From Agreia sp. Leaf210 (GTDB taxonomy: Bacteria; Actinomycetota; Actinomycetes; Actinomycetales; Microbacteriaceae), in NCBI RefSeq assembly GCF_001421485.1, contig NZ_LMKK01000002.1, forward strand, positions 1-64,000: a stretch of 64,000 bases of DNA. Direction: 5' to 3'. Shown in pieces: positions 37,110-45,640 of this stretch (within the stretch, counting starts at the first letter, position 1; each line of letters begins with the position of its first letter). The notes beneath the pieces were generated by a model that made no database searches, had not been told where the DNA came from, and worked only from the letters and a program-made list of their open reading frames with translations. A program made the translations under genes and the position numbers.

Positions 37110-37735
37110 AGCTCGATGCCGCCGTCGTAGTCTCGACCACCGGAATGCCGCGCGTGCTCCGTGGTCATCACGTCGACGCGATGCCCCAGCTCTGCCGCGA
37201 GCGCCACGACGCGATCTCGCTTGGCGCTCTCGACGAGAACGATCGTGTACGAATCGGAGTCGATGCCGAAGACGAGCAGTTCGAGGCCGGCCGGGGCGAG
37301 CAGCGCGTTCGCCCGCAGCATGCCGAACGTGAGGTGCGCATCCGCGTCGTCGACAGACTGCAGGTCGACGCCGCTCGAGAGCACCGCGCTCATGCGGCTC
37401 AGGGCCCACGCCAGCTCCGCGGCATTGTCCTTCCAGTCGAGCTCATGTGCCAGCTCGTTCTCGATCAGCCAGTCGACGAGGGCGAACCACGGGTCGACAT
37501 CGTCGTCTTCGAGGCCTCGGTTCTCGGCCTCGGCGGCGTGCAGCTCGAGGTACGCGGATGGAGCCGAGTAGGCCTGCAGCACCACCTCCGCCAGCCCCGC
37601 GTCCGGCGAGAGCAGCTGCGAGAGCTCGCGCCAGCGTGCGGCACCGTCGTCGTCGGAGGAATGTCCTTGAGGCGCCGCGTCGTGCTGCCGAGTCTCGTCC
37701 GAACCCGATGCGCGGCGGAACGGATTCCATGCCAT
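37106..37735 (-). CDS. Hypothetical soluble protein
   Basis: This 209-residue acidic protein starts MAWNPFRR and contains VDWLIENELAHELDWK and GLELLVFGIDSDSYTIVLV. These resemble domains found in unnamed immunity-type or DUF6630-like proteins, a weak match from recall. The C-terminus overlaps the convergent monooxygenase gene by 4 bp. I selected ATG 37735 because the upstream extension is basic and unlike the rest. Function unknown. Confidence 0.6.
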   Translation of the reverse strand: MAWNPFRRASGSDETRQHDAAPQGHSSDDDGAARWRELSQLLSPDAGLAEVVLQAYSAPSAYLELHAAEAENRGLEDDDVDPWFALVDWLIENELAHELDWKDNAAELAWALSRMSAVLSSGVDLQSVDDADAHLTFGMLRANALLAPAGLELLVFGIDSDSYTIVLVESAKRDRVVALAAELGHRVDVMTTEHARHSGGRDYDGGIEL

Positions 37736-37829
37736 GACCGGCCTCCTCCCCTCGCACACGGTTGCACTCTCAGCCTGACAGCCCGAGACCGTACGCGCAT
37801 CCCCCCTTGCGTTCACCTACGCTGAAGGC

Positions 37830-38606
37830 GTGACCCGACCCGAGAGCCGCCGATTGCCTCTCTACGAGGCCGGCGAGATCGAGGTGCCCTTCGTCATCGC
37901 GGGTCATAGCGAGTTGATCGATCGCGACACGCACTGGGAAGAGCATTCGCATCCCACCCACGAGCTCCTGTGGAACGAGGTGGGAACGTCGAGGGCGATG
38001 ATCGGATCGCGCATCTACACGATCACCCCGTCGATCGGTCTGTGGATCCCGGCCGGTATCGCGCATTCGGGCTGGTCGCCCGGCGGTACGCGTCAGCGCG
38101 CAGCGCACTTCGGCATTCGGCGCGTGCCGTCGATCTCACCCGATCCTGTGGCGGTCGACATCTCACCCCTGCTCCGGCTGCTCCTCGACCGCGTCGACAG
38201 CACTGAGCTCGATGATCGCTCCCGAGAAACGGCTGAGGCCATGGTGATCGATGTGCTCCAGCCGGCAGCACACGAACTCCTCCTGCGCATCCCCGAATCC
38301 GCGATGCTGCAGCCGGTCGTCGACGCGGTGCGCACCGACCCGGCAGATGCGACGACCCTGGTGGAGTGGTCGACCCGGCTCGGCGTGAGCACCCGAACCA
38401 TCACCCGCCAGTTCACGTCGGAGACCGGAATGGGGTTCACACGGTGGAGTGCCGCCGCGCGGGCGCAGCATGCGATCGTCCTCCTCGGCGAGGGCCGCGA
38501 GATCGACGACGTCGCTGCGGCGGTGGGCTATCGATCGGCCAGCTCCTTCGGAACGGCATTTCGCCGGGTCACGGGCATGACCCCCGGTCGTTTCCGTCCG
38601 CAGTAG
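37830..38606 (+). CDS. AraC-family transcriptional regulator
   Basis: This is a 258-residue regulator. The N-terminal cupin-like sensor has EHSHPTHELLW, with His residues that could bind a ligand or metal. The C-terminal double helix-turn-helix shows LGVSTRTITRQF and IDDVAAAVGYRSASSFGTAFRRVTGMTP, the canonical AraC recognition segment. It starts at GTG 37830. It lies 271 bp upstream of the iron-siderophore importer and could regulate it; siderophore operons often have AraC activators, but this is inference. Confidence 0.85.
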   Translation: MTRPESRRLPLYEAGEIEVPFVIAGHSELIDRDTHWEEHSHPTHELLWNEVGTSRAMIGSRIYTITPSIGLWIPAGIAHSGWSPGGTRQRAAHFGIRRVPSISPDPVAVDISPLLRLLLDRVDSTELDDRSRETAEAMVIDVLQPAAHELLLRIPESAMLQPVVDAVRTDPADATTLVEWSTRLGVSTRTITRQFTSETGMGFTRWSAAARAQHAIVLLGEGREIDDVAAAVGYRSASSFGTAFRRVTGMTPGRFRPQ

Positions 38607-38698
38607 CCGCGAGCCGGAGTCGATACGTATGTCCGTTTCGCGCTATTCACTGTCTCAAACACTGGATTGCGTCATCGCCGTTGGGCGGCTAACTTTGG

Positions 38699-38712
38699 TT
38701 AGGCAATCCTAA
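38699..38712. promoter_or_regulatory. Iron box (DtxR/IdeR-type operator)
   Basis: TTAGG-CAAT-CCTAA is a palindrome matching the core of the actinobacterial iron box (TTAGGTTAGGCTAACCTAA). It lies 165 bp upstream of the siderophore-binding protein gene and presumably represses the four-gene importer when iron is plentiful. Confidence 0.65.
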
Positions 38713-38876
38713 ATACGCCGCACCTCTGCCGCGGACGGGTCGCACTCCATCACACGCTCGACTGTCGCCGGTCGCGCCGGCCACCGCCCGCGCTCGGCGC
38801 ATCCGGTGCGCCCGCGATCGGGTGCCCCGTGACGACGTCGACAGAGCACGCACCGCACCACAACAGAAAGGCATCC

Positions 38877-39899
38877 ATGCCCCGCGCGTCCCGATTCCTC
38901 GCTCTCTCCGCCGCAGGCCTGCTCGCCGTGGGACTCGCGGCGTGCTCTTCCACGCTCTCCGCCGACACATCGGCGGCCGACGGATTCTCGCCGATCACCA
39001 TCAAGCACGCCCTGGGCACCACGACGATCGATACCAAGCCCGAACGCGTCGCCACGGTCAACTGGGCCAACCACGAAGTACCTCTCGCTCTCGGCGTCGT
39101 TCCCGTCGGCATGGCCGCGGCGAACTTCGGCGACGACAACGGCGACGGCATCCTGCCCTGGGTCGAGGAGAAGCTCACCGAGCTCGACGCCGAGACGCCC
39201 GTGCTCTTCGATGAGACAGACGGAATCGACTTCGAGGCCGTCGCGGACACCCAGCCCGATGTCATCCTCGCCGCGTATTCCGGTCTGACCCAAGAGGACT
39301 ACGACACCCTGAGTGAGATCGCACCCGTCGTCGCGTACCCCGAGACGGCGTGGGGAACGTCATGGCGCGACATGATCGAGCTCAACAGCGAGGCCATGGG
39401 CATGGCCGAGGAGGGCAAGGCCCTGGTCGCCGAGCTCGAGACCGAGATCAGCGACGCCGCCGCGAAGTACCCGCAGCTCGAGGGCGTGTCGGCTGCCTTC
39501 CTGACCCACGTCGATACCTCCGACCTGAGCGAGGTCAGCTTCTACACGACACACGACACCAGGGCGATGTTCTTCGACGACCTCGGACTGGCCACGCCGG
39601 AGAGCATCGGTTCGGCCTCCGCCACGACCGACAAGTTCTCGCTGACCCAGAGCGCCGAGCAGGCCGACGCGTTCAATGACGTCGACATCATCGTCACCTA
39701 TGGAGGAGACGAGATGCTCACGGCTCTCAGCGGAGACCCGCTGCTGTCGCAGATGCCCGCGGTCGCGAACGGCGCCATCGTGAATCTGCCCGGCACCAGC
39801 CCGCTCGGCACGGCCGCGAACCCCACCCCGCTGTCGATCTCGTGGGTGCTCGACGACTACCTGCAGCTGCTGGCGGCAGCGGCCGACAAGGCCGAGTGA
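38877..39899 (+). CDS. Iron-siderophore ABC transporter substrate-binding lipoprotein
   Basis: This is a 340-residue FecB/FepB-type binding protein. The signal peptide ends in the lipobox LAAC, so it is a lipoprotein. The core has ERVATVNWANHEVPLALGVVPVGM and the QPDVILAAYSGL strand typical of the family. I start at ATG 38877 (MPRASRFLAL) with AGAAAGG upstream rather than an earlier in-frame ATG. It is the first gene of an iron-boxed operon with two FecCD permeases and an ATPase. Confidence 0.9.
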   Translation: MPRASRFLALSAAGLLAVGLAACSSTLSADTSAADGFSPITIKHALGTTTIDTKPERVATVNWANHEVPLALGVVPVGMAAANFGDDNGDGILPWVEEKLTELDAETPVLFDETDGIDFEAVADTQPDVILAAYSGLTQEDYDTLSEIAPVVAYPETAWGTSWRDMIELNSEAMGMAEEGKALVAELETEISDAAAKYPQLEGVSAAFLTHVDTSDLSEVSFYTTHDTRAMFFDDLGLATPESIGSASATTDKFSLTQSAEQADAFNDVDIIVTYGGDEMLTALSGDPLLSQMPAVANGAIVNLPGTSPLGTAANPTPLSISWVLDDYLQLLAAAADKAE

Positions 39900-40939
39900 C
39901 CGCGACAGTCGCACCCCGCGTCTCGGGCGCCGTTCTCATACGGCGCTCGAGGCGCATTCGCGCGCTCGGACTCCTCGGCGCGCTCGTCGTTGTCGCGGCC
40001 GCGATGGTGGCGTCGGTCATGATCGGCTCGCGCGATGTCGGGCTCGGGGATGTCATCGCCGCGTTCGGCGGATCGGCCGACGGCTTCGAACAGGCCGCTG
40101 TCGTCAAGCGCATTCCCCGCACTCTGCTCGCGGTGCTCGCCGGGGCGGCTCTGGGCGTCTCGGGAGCGGTCATGCAGGGTGTGACACGCAATCCGCTGGC
40201 CGACCCCGGCATCCTGGGCGTGAACATGGGTGCGTCGCTCGCGGTGGTCGCGGGGTTGGCCTTCTTCGGCCTCGCGTCGCCCAGCCTGCAGATCTGGGTC
40301 GCTATAGCCGGCGCCGCGGTGACGGCCGTCTTCGTCTACACGGTCGGCTCGCTCGGTCGTGGCGGCGCCACTCCGTTGAAGCTCGCACTGGCCGGTGCTG
40401 CGACGTCGGCCGCTCTCGTCTCGTTCATCAGCGCCGTCGTTCTCGGCCGCAACGACATCGCGGGAACCGTGCGCTCGTGGCAGATCGGCGGAGTCGGCGG
40501 TTCGACGTTCGCGAGCATCGAACAGGTCCTCCCGTTCCTCGCGATCGGGTTCGTCGTGTGCCTCCTCTCGGCCCGCGGCCTCAATTCGCTGGCGCTGGGC
40601 GACGATCTCGCGGCCGGCCTCGGAGAGCGCGTCGCCGTGGCTCGCGGATCGGCTGCACTCGGCGCCGTCGTGCTGTGCGGAGCCGCCACCGCGGTGACCG
40701 GGCCCATCGCCTTCGTCGGCCTCGTCGTGCCGCACGCGTGCCGCCTCATCGTCGGCGTCGATCATCGCTGGCTGATTCCCTTCTCTGCTCTCGCGGGTGC
40801 GATCCTGTTGACCATCGCCGATGTTCTCGGCCGCATCGCCTCGCGGCCGGGAGAGGTCGATGTCGGCATCGTGACCGCACTCATCGGAGCCCCGTTCTTC
40901 ATCGCCATCGTGCGCCGACAGAAGATCCGCGCACTGTGA
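39896..40939 (+). CDS. Siderophore ABC transporter permease (FecCD family), first subunit
   Basis: This 347-residue permease has about nine to ten transmembrane helices. Family motifs include RIPRTLLAVLAGAALGVSGAVMQGVTRNPLADPGILGVN and GPIAFVGLVVPHACRL. The GTG start at 39896 overlaps the binding-protein stop by 4 bp, which decides it over an upstream ATG located inside that gene. It pairs with the next gene to form the channel. Confidence 0.92.
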   Translation: MTATVAPRVSGAVLIRRSRRIRALGLLGALVVVAAAMVASVMIGSRDVGLGDVIAAFGGSADGFEQAAVVKRIPRTLLAVLAGAALGVSGAVMQGVTRNPLADPGILGVNMGASLAVVAGLAFFGLASPSLQIWVAIAGAAVTAVFVYTVGSLGRGGATPLKLALAGAATSAALVSFISAVVLGRNDIAGTVRSWQIGGVGGSTFASIEQVLPFLAIGFVVCLLSARGLNSLALGDDLAAGLGERVAVARGSAALGAVVLCGAATAVTGPIAFVGLVVPHACRLIVGVDHRWLIPFSALAGAILLTIADVLGRIASRPGEVDVGIVTALIGAPFFIAIVRRQKIRAL

Positions 40940-42030
40940 GCGCCGACATGAAGCAGGCACGGCCCGCGCGAACGGCGTCGACGCCGCCGCCCACCCAGCC
41001 GAGCCCGACGACGCAGACCGTGCTGCGCGGTCGCATAGCCCGAGTCGCGCGCCGCCGCACCGTCGTTGTCGTGCTGGCCGCGCTCATCGTGATCATGTTC
41101 GGCGTAACGCTCGTGGTTGGTCAGACGATCTACTCCCCCGGCGAGGTCTTCCGCGTGATCCTCGGCGAGAACGTTCCTGGAGCGACCTTCACCGTCGGCC
41201 GGCTCCGGCTGCCCCGCGCCTCGCTCGCGCTGCTTGCCGGGCTCTGCTTCGGCCTCGGCGGCGTCACGTTCCAGACGATGCTGCGCAACCCGCTCGCGAG
41301 CCCCGACATCATCGGCATCAGCTCCGGCGCCAGCGCCGCCGCCGCGTTCGCCATCGTGACGCTGGGACTCGGCGGAACCCAGGTATCCATCTTCGCGATC
41401 GTCGTCGGGCTGGCCGTGGCTCTGCTGATCTACGCACTGTCGTTCAAGAGTGGCGTCGCCGGCACCCGCCTTATTCTGATCGGCATCGGCATCGCCGCGA
41501 TGCTCGACAGCGTCACGGCGTACATCCTGTCTCATGCCGCCGACTGGGATCTGCAGGCCGCTCAGCGTTGGCTCACGGGCAGCCTGAACGGCGCCGGATG
41601 GGCACAGGTCGTTCCCGTTCTCATCGCGGTCGTGGCGCTCAGCCCCGTGCTTCTCGGGCAGTCGCGCAATCTCGCCGTGACCCAACTCGGTGACGACGCC
41701 GCCTCTGCCCTGGGCGTGCGCGTCGATCGCACCCGACTCATCGTCATCGTCACCGCCGTGCTGCTGATCGCGTTCGCCACCGCGGCCGCCGGCCCTATCG
41801 CCTTCGTCGCGTTCCTCTCGGGCCCTATCGCGGCGCGCATCGTCGGGCCCGGGGCCTCGCTGCTCGTGCCCGCCGCACTCGTGGGTGCCCTTCTCGTACT
41901 CGTGGCCGACTTCATCGGACAGTTCGCCCTGGGCACCCGTCTGCCCGTCGGCGTGGTCACCGGAGTGCTCGGCGCCCCGTACCTCATCTACTTGATCGTT
42001 CGAAGCAACCGCTCGGGAGGCTCGCTGTGA
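40936..42030 (+). CDS. Siderophore ABC transporter permease (FecCD family), second subunit
   Basis: This 364-residue permease has a longer cytoplasmic N-terminus than its partner and the family blocks RLPRASLALLAGLCFGLGGVTFQTMLRNPLASPDIIGIS and GPIAFVAFLSGPIAARI. The GTG start at 40936 overlaps the previous stop by 4 bp; an ATG at 40948 is the alternative. It should heterodimerise with the preceding permease. Confidence 0.92.
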   Translation: MSADMKQARPARTASTPPPTQPSPTTQTVLRGRIARVARRRTVVVVLAALIVIMFGVTLVVGQTIYSPGEVFRVILGENVPGATFTVGRLRLPRASLALLAGLCFGLGGVTFQTMLRNPLASPDIIGISSGASAAAAFAIVTLGLGGTQVSIFAIVVGLAVALLIYALSFKSGVAGTRLILIGIGIAAMLDSVTAYILSHAADWDLQAAQRWLTGSLNGAGWAQVVPVLIAVVALSPVLLGQSRNLAVTQLGDDAASALGVRVDRTRLIVIVTAVLLIAFATAAAGPIAFVAFLSGPIAARIVGPGASLLVPAALVGALLVLVADFIGQFALGTRLPVGVVTGVLGAPYLIYLIVRSNRSGGSL

Positions 42031-42842
42031 CGACAGCCCATTCGCTCACCATCGACACGCTCACGCTGGGCTATGGCGATCGCGCCGTGATCGAGAACCT
42101 CGACCTGCTCATACCGCCGGGCCAGGTCACGGCCATCGTGGGAGCGAACGCGTGCGGAAAGTCGACTCTCCTGCGATCGATGTCGCGCCTTCTCGCGCCC
42201 CGCACCGGTCACGTGCTCCTCGACGGACACGACGTGCAGCGCATTCCAGCCAAGCAGCTCGCGCGCACTCTGGGCCTGCTTCCGCAGTCGCCCATCGCGC
42301 CGGAGGGCATCACGGTATCCGACCTGGTCGGCCGGGGACGCCACCCCCACCAGGGCATGTTCTCGCGCTGGAGCCACGCCGACGACATCGCCGTCGCCGA
42401 CGCGCTCGACGCCACCGACACGGCAGCGCTGTCTGACCGACCGGTCGACGAGCTCTCGGGCGGTCAACGCCAGCGGGTGTGGATCGCGATGGCGCTCGCG
42501 CAGCAGACGGATCTGCTGCTGCTCGACGAGCCCACCACCTTCCTCGATGTGAGCCATCAGGTCGAGGTGCTCGATCTGCTGACCGATCTCAACCGCACGC
42601 GGGGCACCACGATCGTGATGGTGCTGCACGACCTCAACCTGGCGGCACGCTATGCCGACCACCTGATCGCCCTGGCGAACGGCAGTGTGCACGCGTCGGG
42701 GCCACCTGGCGACGTGCTGACCGAGGATACGGTGCGTGCGGTCTTCGGGCTCGACAGCCGGGTGATCATCGATCCCACTTCGGGGCAGCCCCTGATGCTG
42801 CCGATCGGACGTCATCACATGAGGCACTCGTCGCCGGCCTGA
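42027..42842 (+). CDS. Siderophore ABC transporter ATPase
   Basis: This is a 271-residue FepC/FecE-type ATPase. Walker A is GANACGKST, the Q-loop is in LLPQSP, the signature is LSGGQRQR, Walker B is LLLLDEPTTFLD, and the H-loop is VLHDLNLA. A GTG start overlaps the permease by 4 bp. It completes the importer, and a strong terminator follows. Confidence 0.93.
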   Translation: MTTAHSLTIDTLTLGYGDRAVIENLDLLIPPGQVTAIVGANACGKSTLLRSMSRLLAPRTGHVLLDGHDVQRIPAKQLARTLGLLPQSPIAPEGITVSDLVGRGRHPHQGMFSRWSHADDIAVADALDATDTAALSDRPVDELSGGQRQRVWIAMALAQQTDLLLLDEPTTFLDVSHQVEVLDLLTDLNRTRGTTIVMVLHDLNLAARYADHLIALANGSVHASGPPGDVLTEDTVRAVFGLDSRVIIDPTSGQPLMLPIGRHHMRHSSPA

Positions 42843-42866
42843 CCGCTGCCGAACCATGAAACACAG

Positions 42867-42910
42867 AACGGGCCGCGCTCCCACCGATAGTCGGCGGAGC
42901 GCGGCCCGTT
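42867..42910. terminator. Strong hairpin terminator after the siderophore operon
   Basis: A perfect 15-bp stem AACGGGCCGCGCTCC / GGAGCGCGGCCCGTT contains a further small CCGA/TCGG pairing in the loop. It sits between the convergent siderophore ATPase and DUF4190-like genes and can serve both. Confidence 0.8.
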
Positions 42911-42925
42911 CGTGATGCCGGTGCG

Positions 42926-43216
42926 TCAGCTCTGCATCATCGAGGTTGCGACGATGGCCCCGAGGATCATCGACACGATGTTCGCCGCGATTCCCACGAA
43001 GCTCAGGATGATGCCGACGAGGGCCAGTGTGCGTGCCTGCGGCTCGCGCTTGCGCGACATGAAGCCGAGGATCACACCGGCGATGGCCAGCAGGATCCAC
43101 AGGATCGGCAGGAACAGGCTGAAGACGATGCTCACGGCGCCGAAGACGAGCGACAGAATCGCCATGGTCTTCTTGCTCGAGGCGGTCGGTGCGGGGCTGT
43201 ACGAGGGTGTGGTCAT
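42926..43216 (-). CDS. DUF4190-like small membrane protein
   Basis: This 96-residue protein has two transmembrane segments, each preceded by a short soluble part; the N-terminus MTTPSYSPAPTASSKK is Pro/Ser-rich. The GVILGFMSRKR turn between helices fits the DUF4190 pattern. ATG 43216 has GGAGAG just upstream. Function unknown. Confidence 0.65.
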   Translation of the reverse strand: MTTPSYSPAPTASSKKTMAILSLVFGAVSIVFSLFLPILWILLAIAGVILGFMSRKREPQARTLALVGIILSFVGIAANIVSMILGAIVATSMMQS

Positions 43217-43281
43217 CAGGCTGCTCTCCATAAGTAAAGGGACATGTTCCTCACAGGGAACGCGCACACATTACCGTGAGT

Positions 43282-44346
43282 TCACCGCCCGAGAACACCC
43301 CTCGCCGCTCCGTGCAGAATTCGAGTTCTCCACGCCTCGGGCAGCGCGAAGAGAACCCGTGCCGGTCCCCGCACGATCAAGCGATGGATGCCGAGGGCCG
43401 CCAGTACGATCAGTGCGGTTCCGAGCACGGGAGCGAGATACCGCACGGGAGCGAATTCGAGTGACCACTCGACCGGAGGAAGCAGGAAGAGCGTCCAGAT
43501 GAGGGGAAGCTGCAGCACGAAGATCGGCAGGGTGCGCCGGCCGACAGCGGAGGCGACCCTGTCGAACGGCCGCCAGCGCACCAGCAGCGAGATCAGCACG
43601 ATCGACACCGCCACGGCGGCCCCGTCGCGCAGCAGCCGCAGCCCCGTCTCGAGTACAGTCCCCTCGACGCTCTGCTGCCACATCAGTTCGAAAGCGACGA
43701 ACGAGGCCACGCCGAGCGCGAGCGCGAACGCGCTGCGCACGCCCGCGAGATACGTCAACACCGACGAGCCGTAGACGCCCACGGCGAAGAACACCGCGTA
43801 GTACACGACGTGCAGCCAGAGCGCCTCGTCGCGCGTCACCGGCAGGGCACCGGATGCGATGGCCAGCACCGCGAGCACACCCAGTATCGCGGCGGGCGGC
43901 ACCCGGTTCAGGCTGCTGAGAACCACGACGTAGGCGGCGAGCGCGAAGATGAACCAGAGCATCGAGTCGGGAACGAACAGCTGCTCGAGGTAGTGCAGCG
44001 GCGTCATGACCCGAAACGGCACGCCCGGGTCGATGACCACGATCGAGAGCACCGCGTACACCGTGAGCCAGACGACGTAGAGCCACGACAGCGAGACGGC
44101 TCGAAGCACGGTTCGACGGTCGCTCCATCCCGCACGCACCCGGCGCGACGCCACAAACCCCGACACCGCGAAAAGCAGCGGCAGCCTGAACGCCCCGAAG
44201 AACTCCGTCAGCTGCGTCCAGACCGCGACCCCGTTGCTCGGCGGCGCGAGGGGCTCGTAGACGAAGATGCGCACGTGCAGCAGAACGACCAGCAGCACGC
44301 AGATGCCGCGCGCGGCATCCACCCACGCGAGCCGGGTCGCGCTCAC
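43282..44346 (-). CDS. Membrane acyltransferase (acyltransferase 3 family)
   Basis: This 354-residue integral membrane protein has about ten helices. It opens RLAWVDAARGICVLLVVLLHVRIF, the typical acyltransferase-3 start with the conserved His, followed by FRLPLLFAVSGFVA. These enzymes transfer acyl groups to sugars of exported glycans. The GTG start at 44346 lies 7 bp after the GT4 stop; the longer frame lies inside the GT4 gene. It is the last gene of the GH92-GT4-acyltransferase group. Confidence 0.8.
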   Translation of the reverse strand: MSATRLAWVDAARGICVLLVVLLHVRIFVYEPLAPPSNGVAVWTQLTEFFGAFRLPLLFAVSGFVASRRVRAGWSDRRTVLRAVSLSWLYVVWLTVYAVLSIVVIDPGVPFRVMTPLHYLEQLFVPDSMLWFIFALAAYVVVLSSLNRVPPAAILGVLAVLAIASGALPVTRDEALWLHVVYYAVFFAVGVYGSSVLTYLAGVRSAFALALGVASFVAFELMWQQSVEGTVLETGLRLLRDGAAVAVSIVLISLLVRWRPFDRVASAVGRRTLPIFVLQLPLIWTLFLLPPVEWSLEFAPVRYLAPVLGTALIVLAALGIHRLIVRGPARVLFALPEAWRTRILHGAARGVLGR

Positions 44347-44353
44347 CGCACGC

Positions 44354-45640
44354 CTATCGAACGACAACCGCCCGACGCTCGACCGGCTCGAACATGCGGT
44401 CGAACACCACCCGACGGTCGAACTGCAGGGCGTACTCGCGGGCGCGTGCGGCCCACTCGTTGCGCTCGTCGGCCGTGGTCTCGACGATGGCGCGCACGAG
44501 AGCCCGGGCGATCGCATCCGGGTCTTCGACGGGAACGACGATCGCGTGATCGCCGATCGCCTCGCCGATGCCGCCCGTGAGCGTCGTGATGATCGGGCCG
44601 CCTCCGGCGAGCATCTTCTCCGCGAGAGCGATGCCGAAGGTCTCCACGAATTCGGGCCGAGGCTTGCTGGGCAGAACGAACGCGGCGCACCCCTTCATCA
44701 GATACGGCTTCTCGGCGTCGCCCACGTCGTCGAGAAAGCGGATGCGCGACGCGACCCCGGATGCCGCCGCGGCGGCACGGAACGCGTCGGCCTGCGGTCC
44801 GCGGCCGGCGATCACGAGGGTCTTGTCGCGGTGCACGCCGCTGCGCTCGAAGCCCTCGATGAGTTCTTCGACGCCCTTGGCGTGGGTGAGGCGAGAGAGG
44901 AACAGCACGTAGTCGTCGCGCTCAAGCCCGCGCGCCGCCAGCACCTCGCCCAGCACCCCGTCGTCGAGATCGACGTAGGCATCGGCGTCGATCGCCGGGT
45001 ACGACACCGTGATCTTGGCGCGGCACTGCTCGGCGAAGCGCGTTCCGTGCTGTTCGTCGACCCGTTCGGCCTCGCTGATGATGAGCTGGCGAGTGTAGTC
45101 CGAGACGGCGACGCAGTAGTCCTGACTGAGGTAGCTCGTGAGAATGTGCGCGGCGGCGCCGAGACGGCCTTCCTCCACGGCGGTGCGCACGACGTTGGTC
45201 ACGTCGGAGCCGACTGCCTCTGCGATGGTGGTCACGTTCACGGGCAGTCCGGTGCCGAGGGCAGCTCGAACCGCGTCGGCGGCGGCGATGGTGTGCGGGC
45301 TCAGGTAGAGCGAGAGACACACCGTCGGCACTCCGTCGGTGAAGAGTTCGACCAGGCGGCCCGTGATGCCGGCGAGGTGGCGCCCGTCCGGCACCTTGTA
45401 GTCGCCGACCGGGGCGGGCCGCTCGACGATGATGCCGTCGCTGTACGGGAGTACCGAGTCGAGCGGTTTGAGCGGAAGCCCGGCACGCTCGAGCACATCG
45501 ACGGGCCAGGTCACGATGCGCACCTCGTCGAAGCCGCGCTCGAGCGCGGTCTCGGCCAGGTTGCGCGCCTCGACCGAGTGGCCGCAGATCACCGGATCTG
45601 CTCGCACGATGATCACAAGACGGTTCTCGATGGTGGTCAT
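44354..45640 (-). CDS. Family 4 glycosyltransferase
   Basis: This 428-residue GT-B fold transferase has FLSRLTHAKGVEELIEGF, VIAGRGPQADAF and PEFVETFGIALAEKMLAGGGPIITT, the latter holding the EX7E motif. The N-terminus IVRADPVICGHSVEARNLAETA looks like a donor/acceptor domain of a sucrose-phosphate-synthase-like group. It overlaps the GH92 stop by 4 bp. The acceptor is unknown. Confidence 0.85.
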   Translation of the reverse strand: MTTIENRLVIIVRADPVICGHSVEARNLAETALERGFDEVRIVTWPVDVLERAGLPLKPLDSVLPYSDGIIVERPAPVGDYKVPDGRHLAGITGRLVELFTDGVPTVCLSLYLSPHTIAAADAVRAALGTGLPVNVTTIAEAVGSDVTNVVRTAVEEGRLGAAAHILTSYLSQDYCVAVSDYTRQLIISEAERVDEQHGTRFAEQCRAKITVSYPAIDADAYVDLDDGVLGEVLAARGLERDDYVLFLSRLTHAKGVEELIEGFERSGVHRDKTLVIAGRGPQADAFRAAAAASGVASRIRFLDDVGDAEKPYLMKGCAAFVLPSKPRPEFVETFGIALAEKMLAGGGPIITTLTGGIGEAIGDHAIVVPVEDPDAIARALVRAIVETTADERNEWAARAREYALQFDRRVVFDRMFEPVERRAVVVR

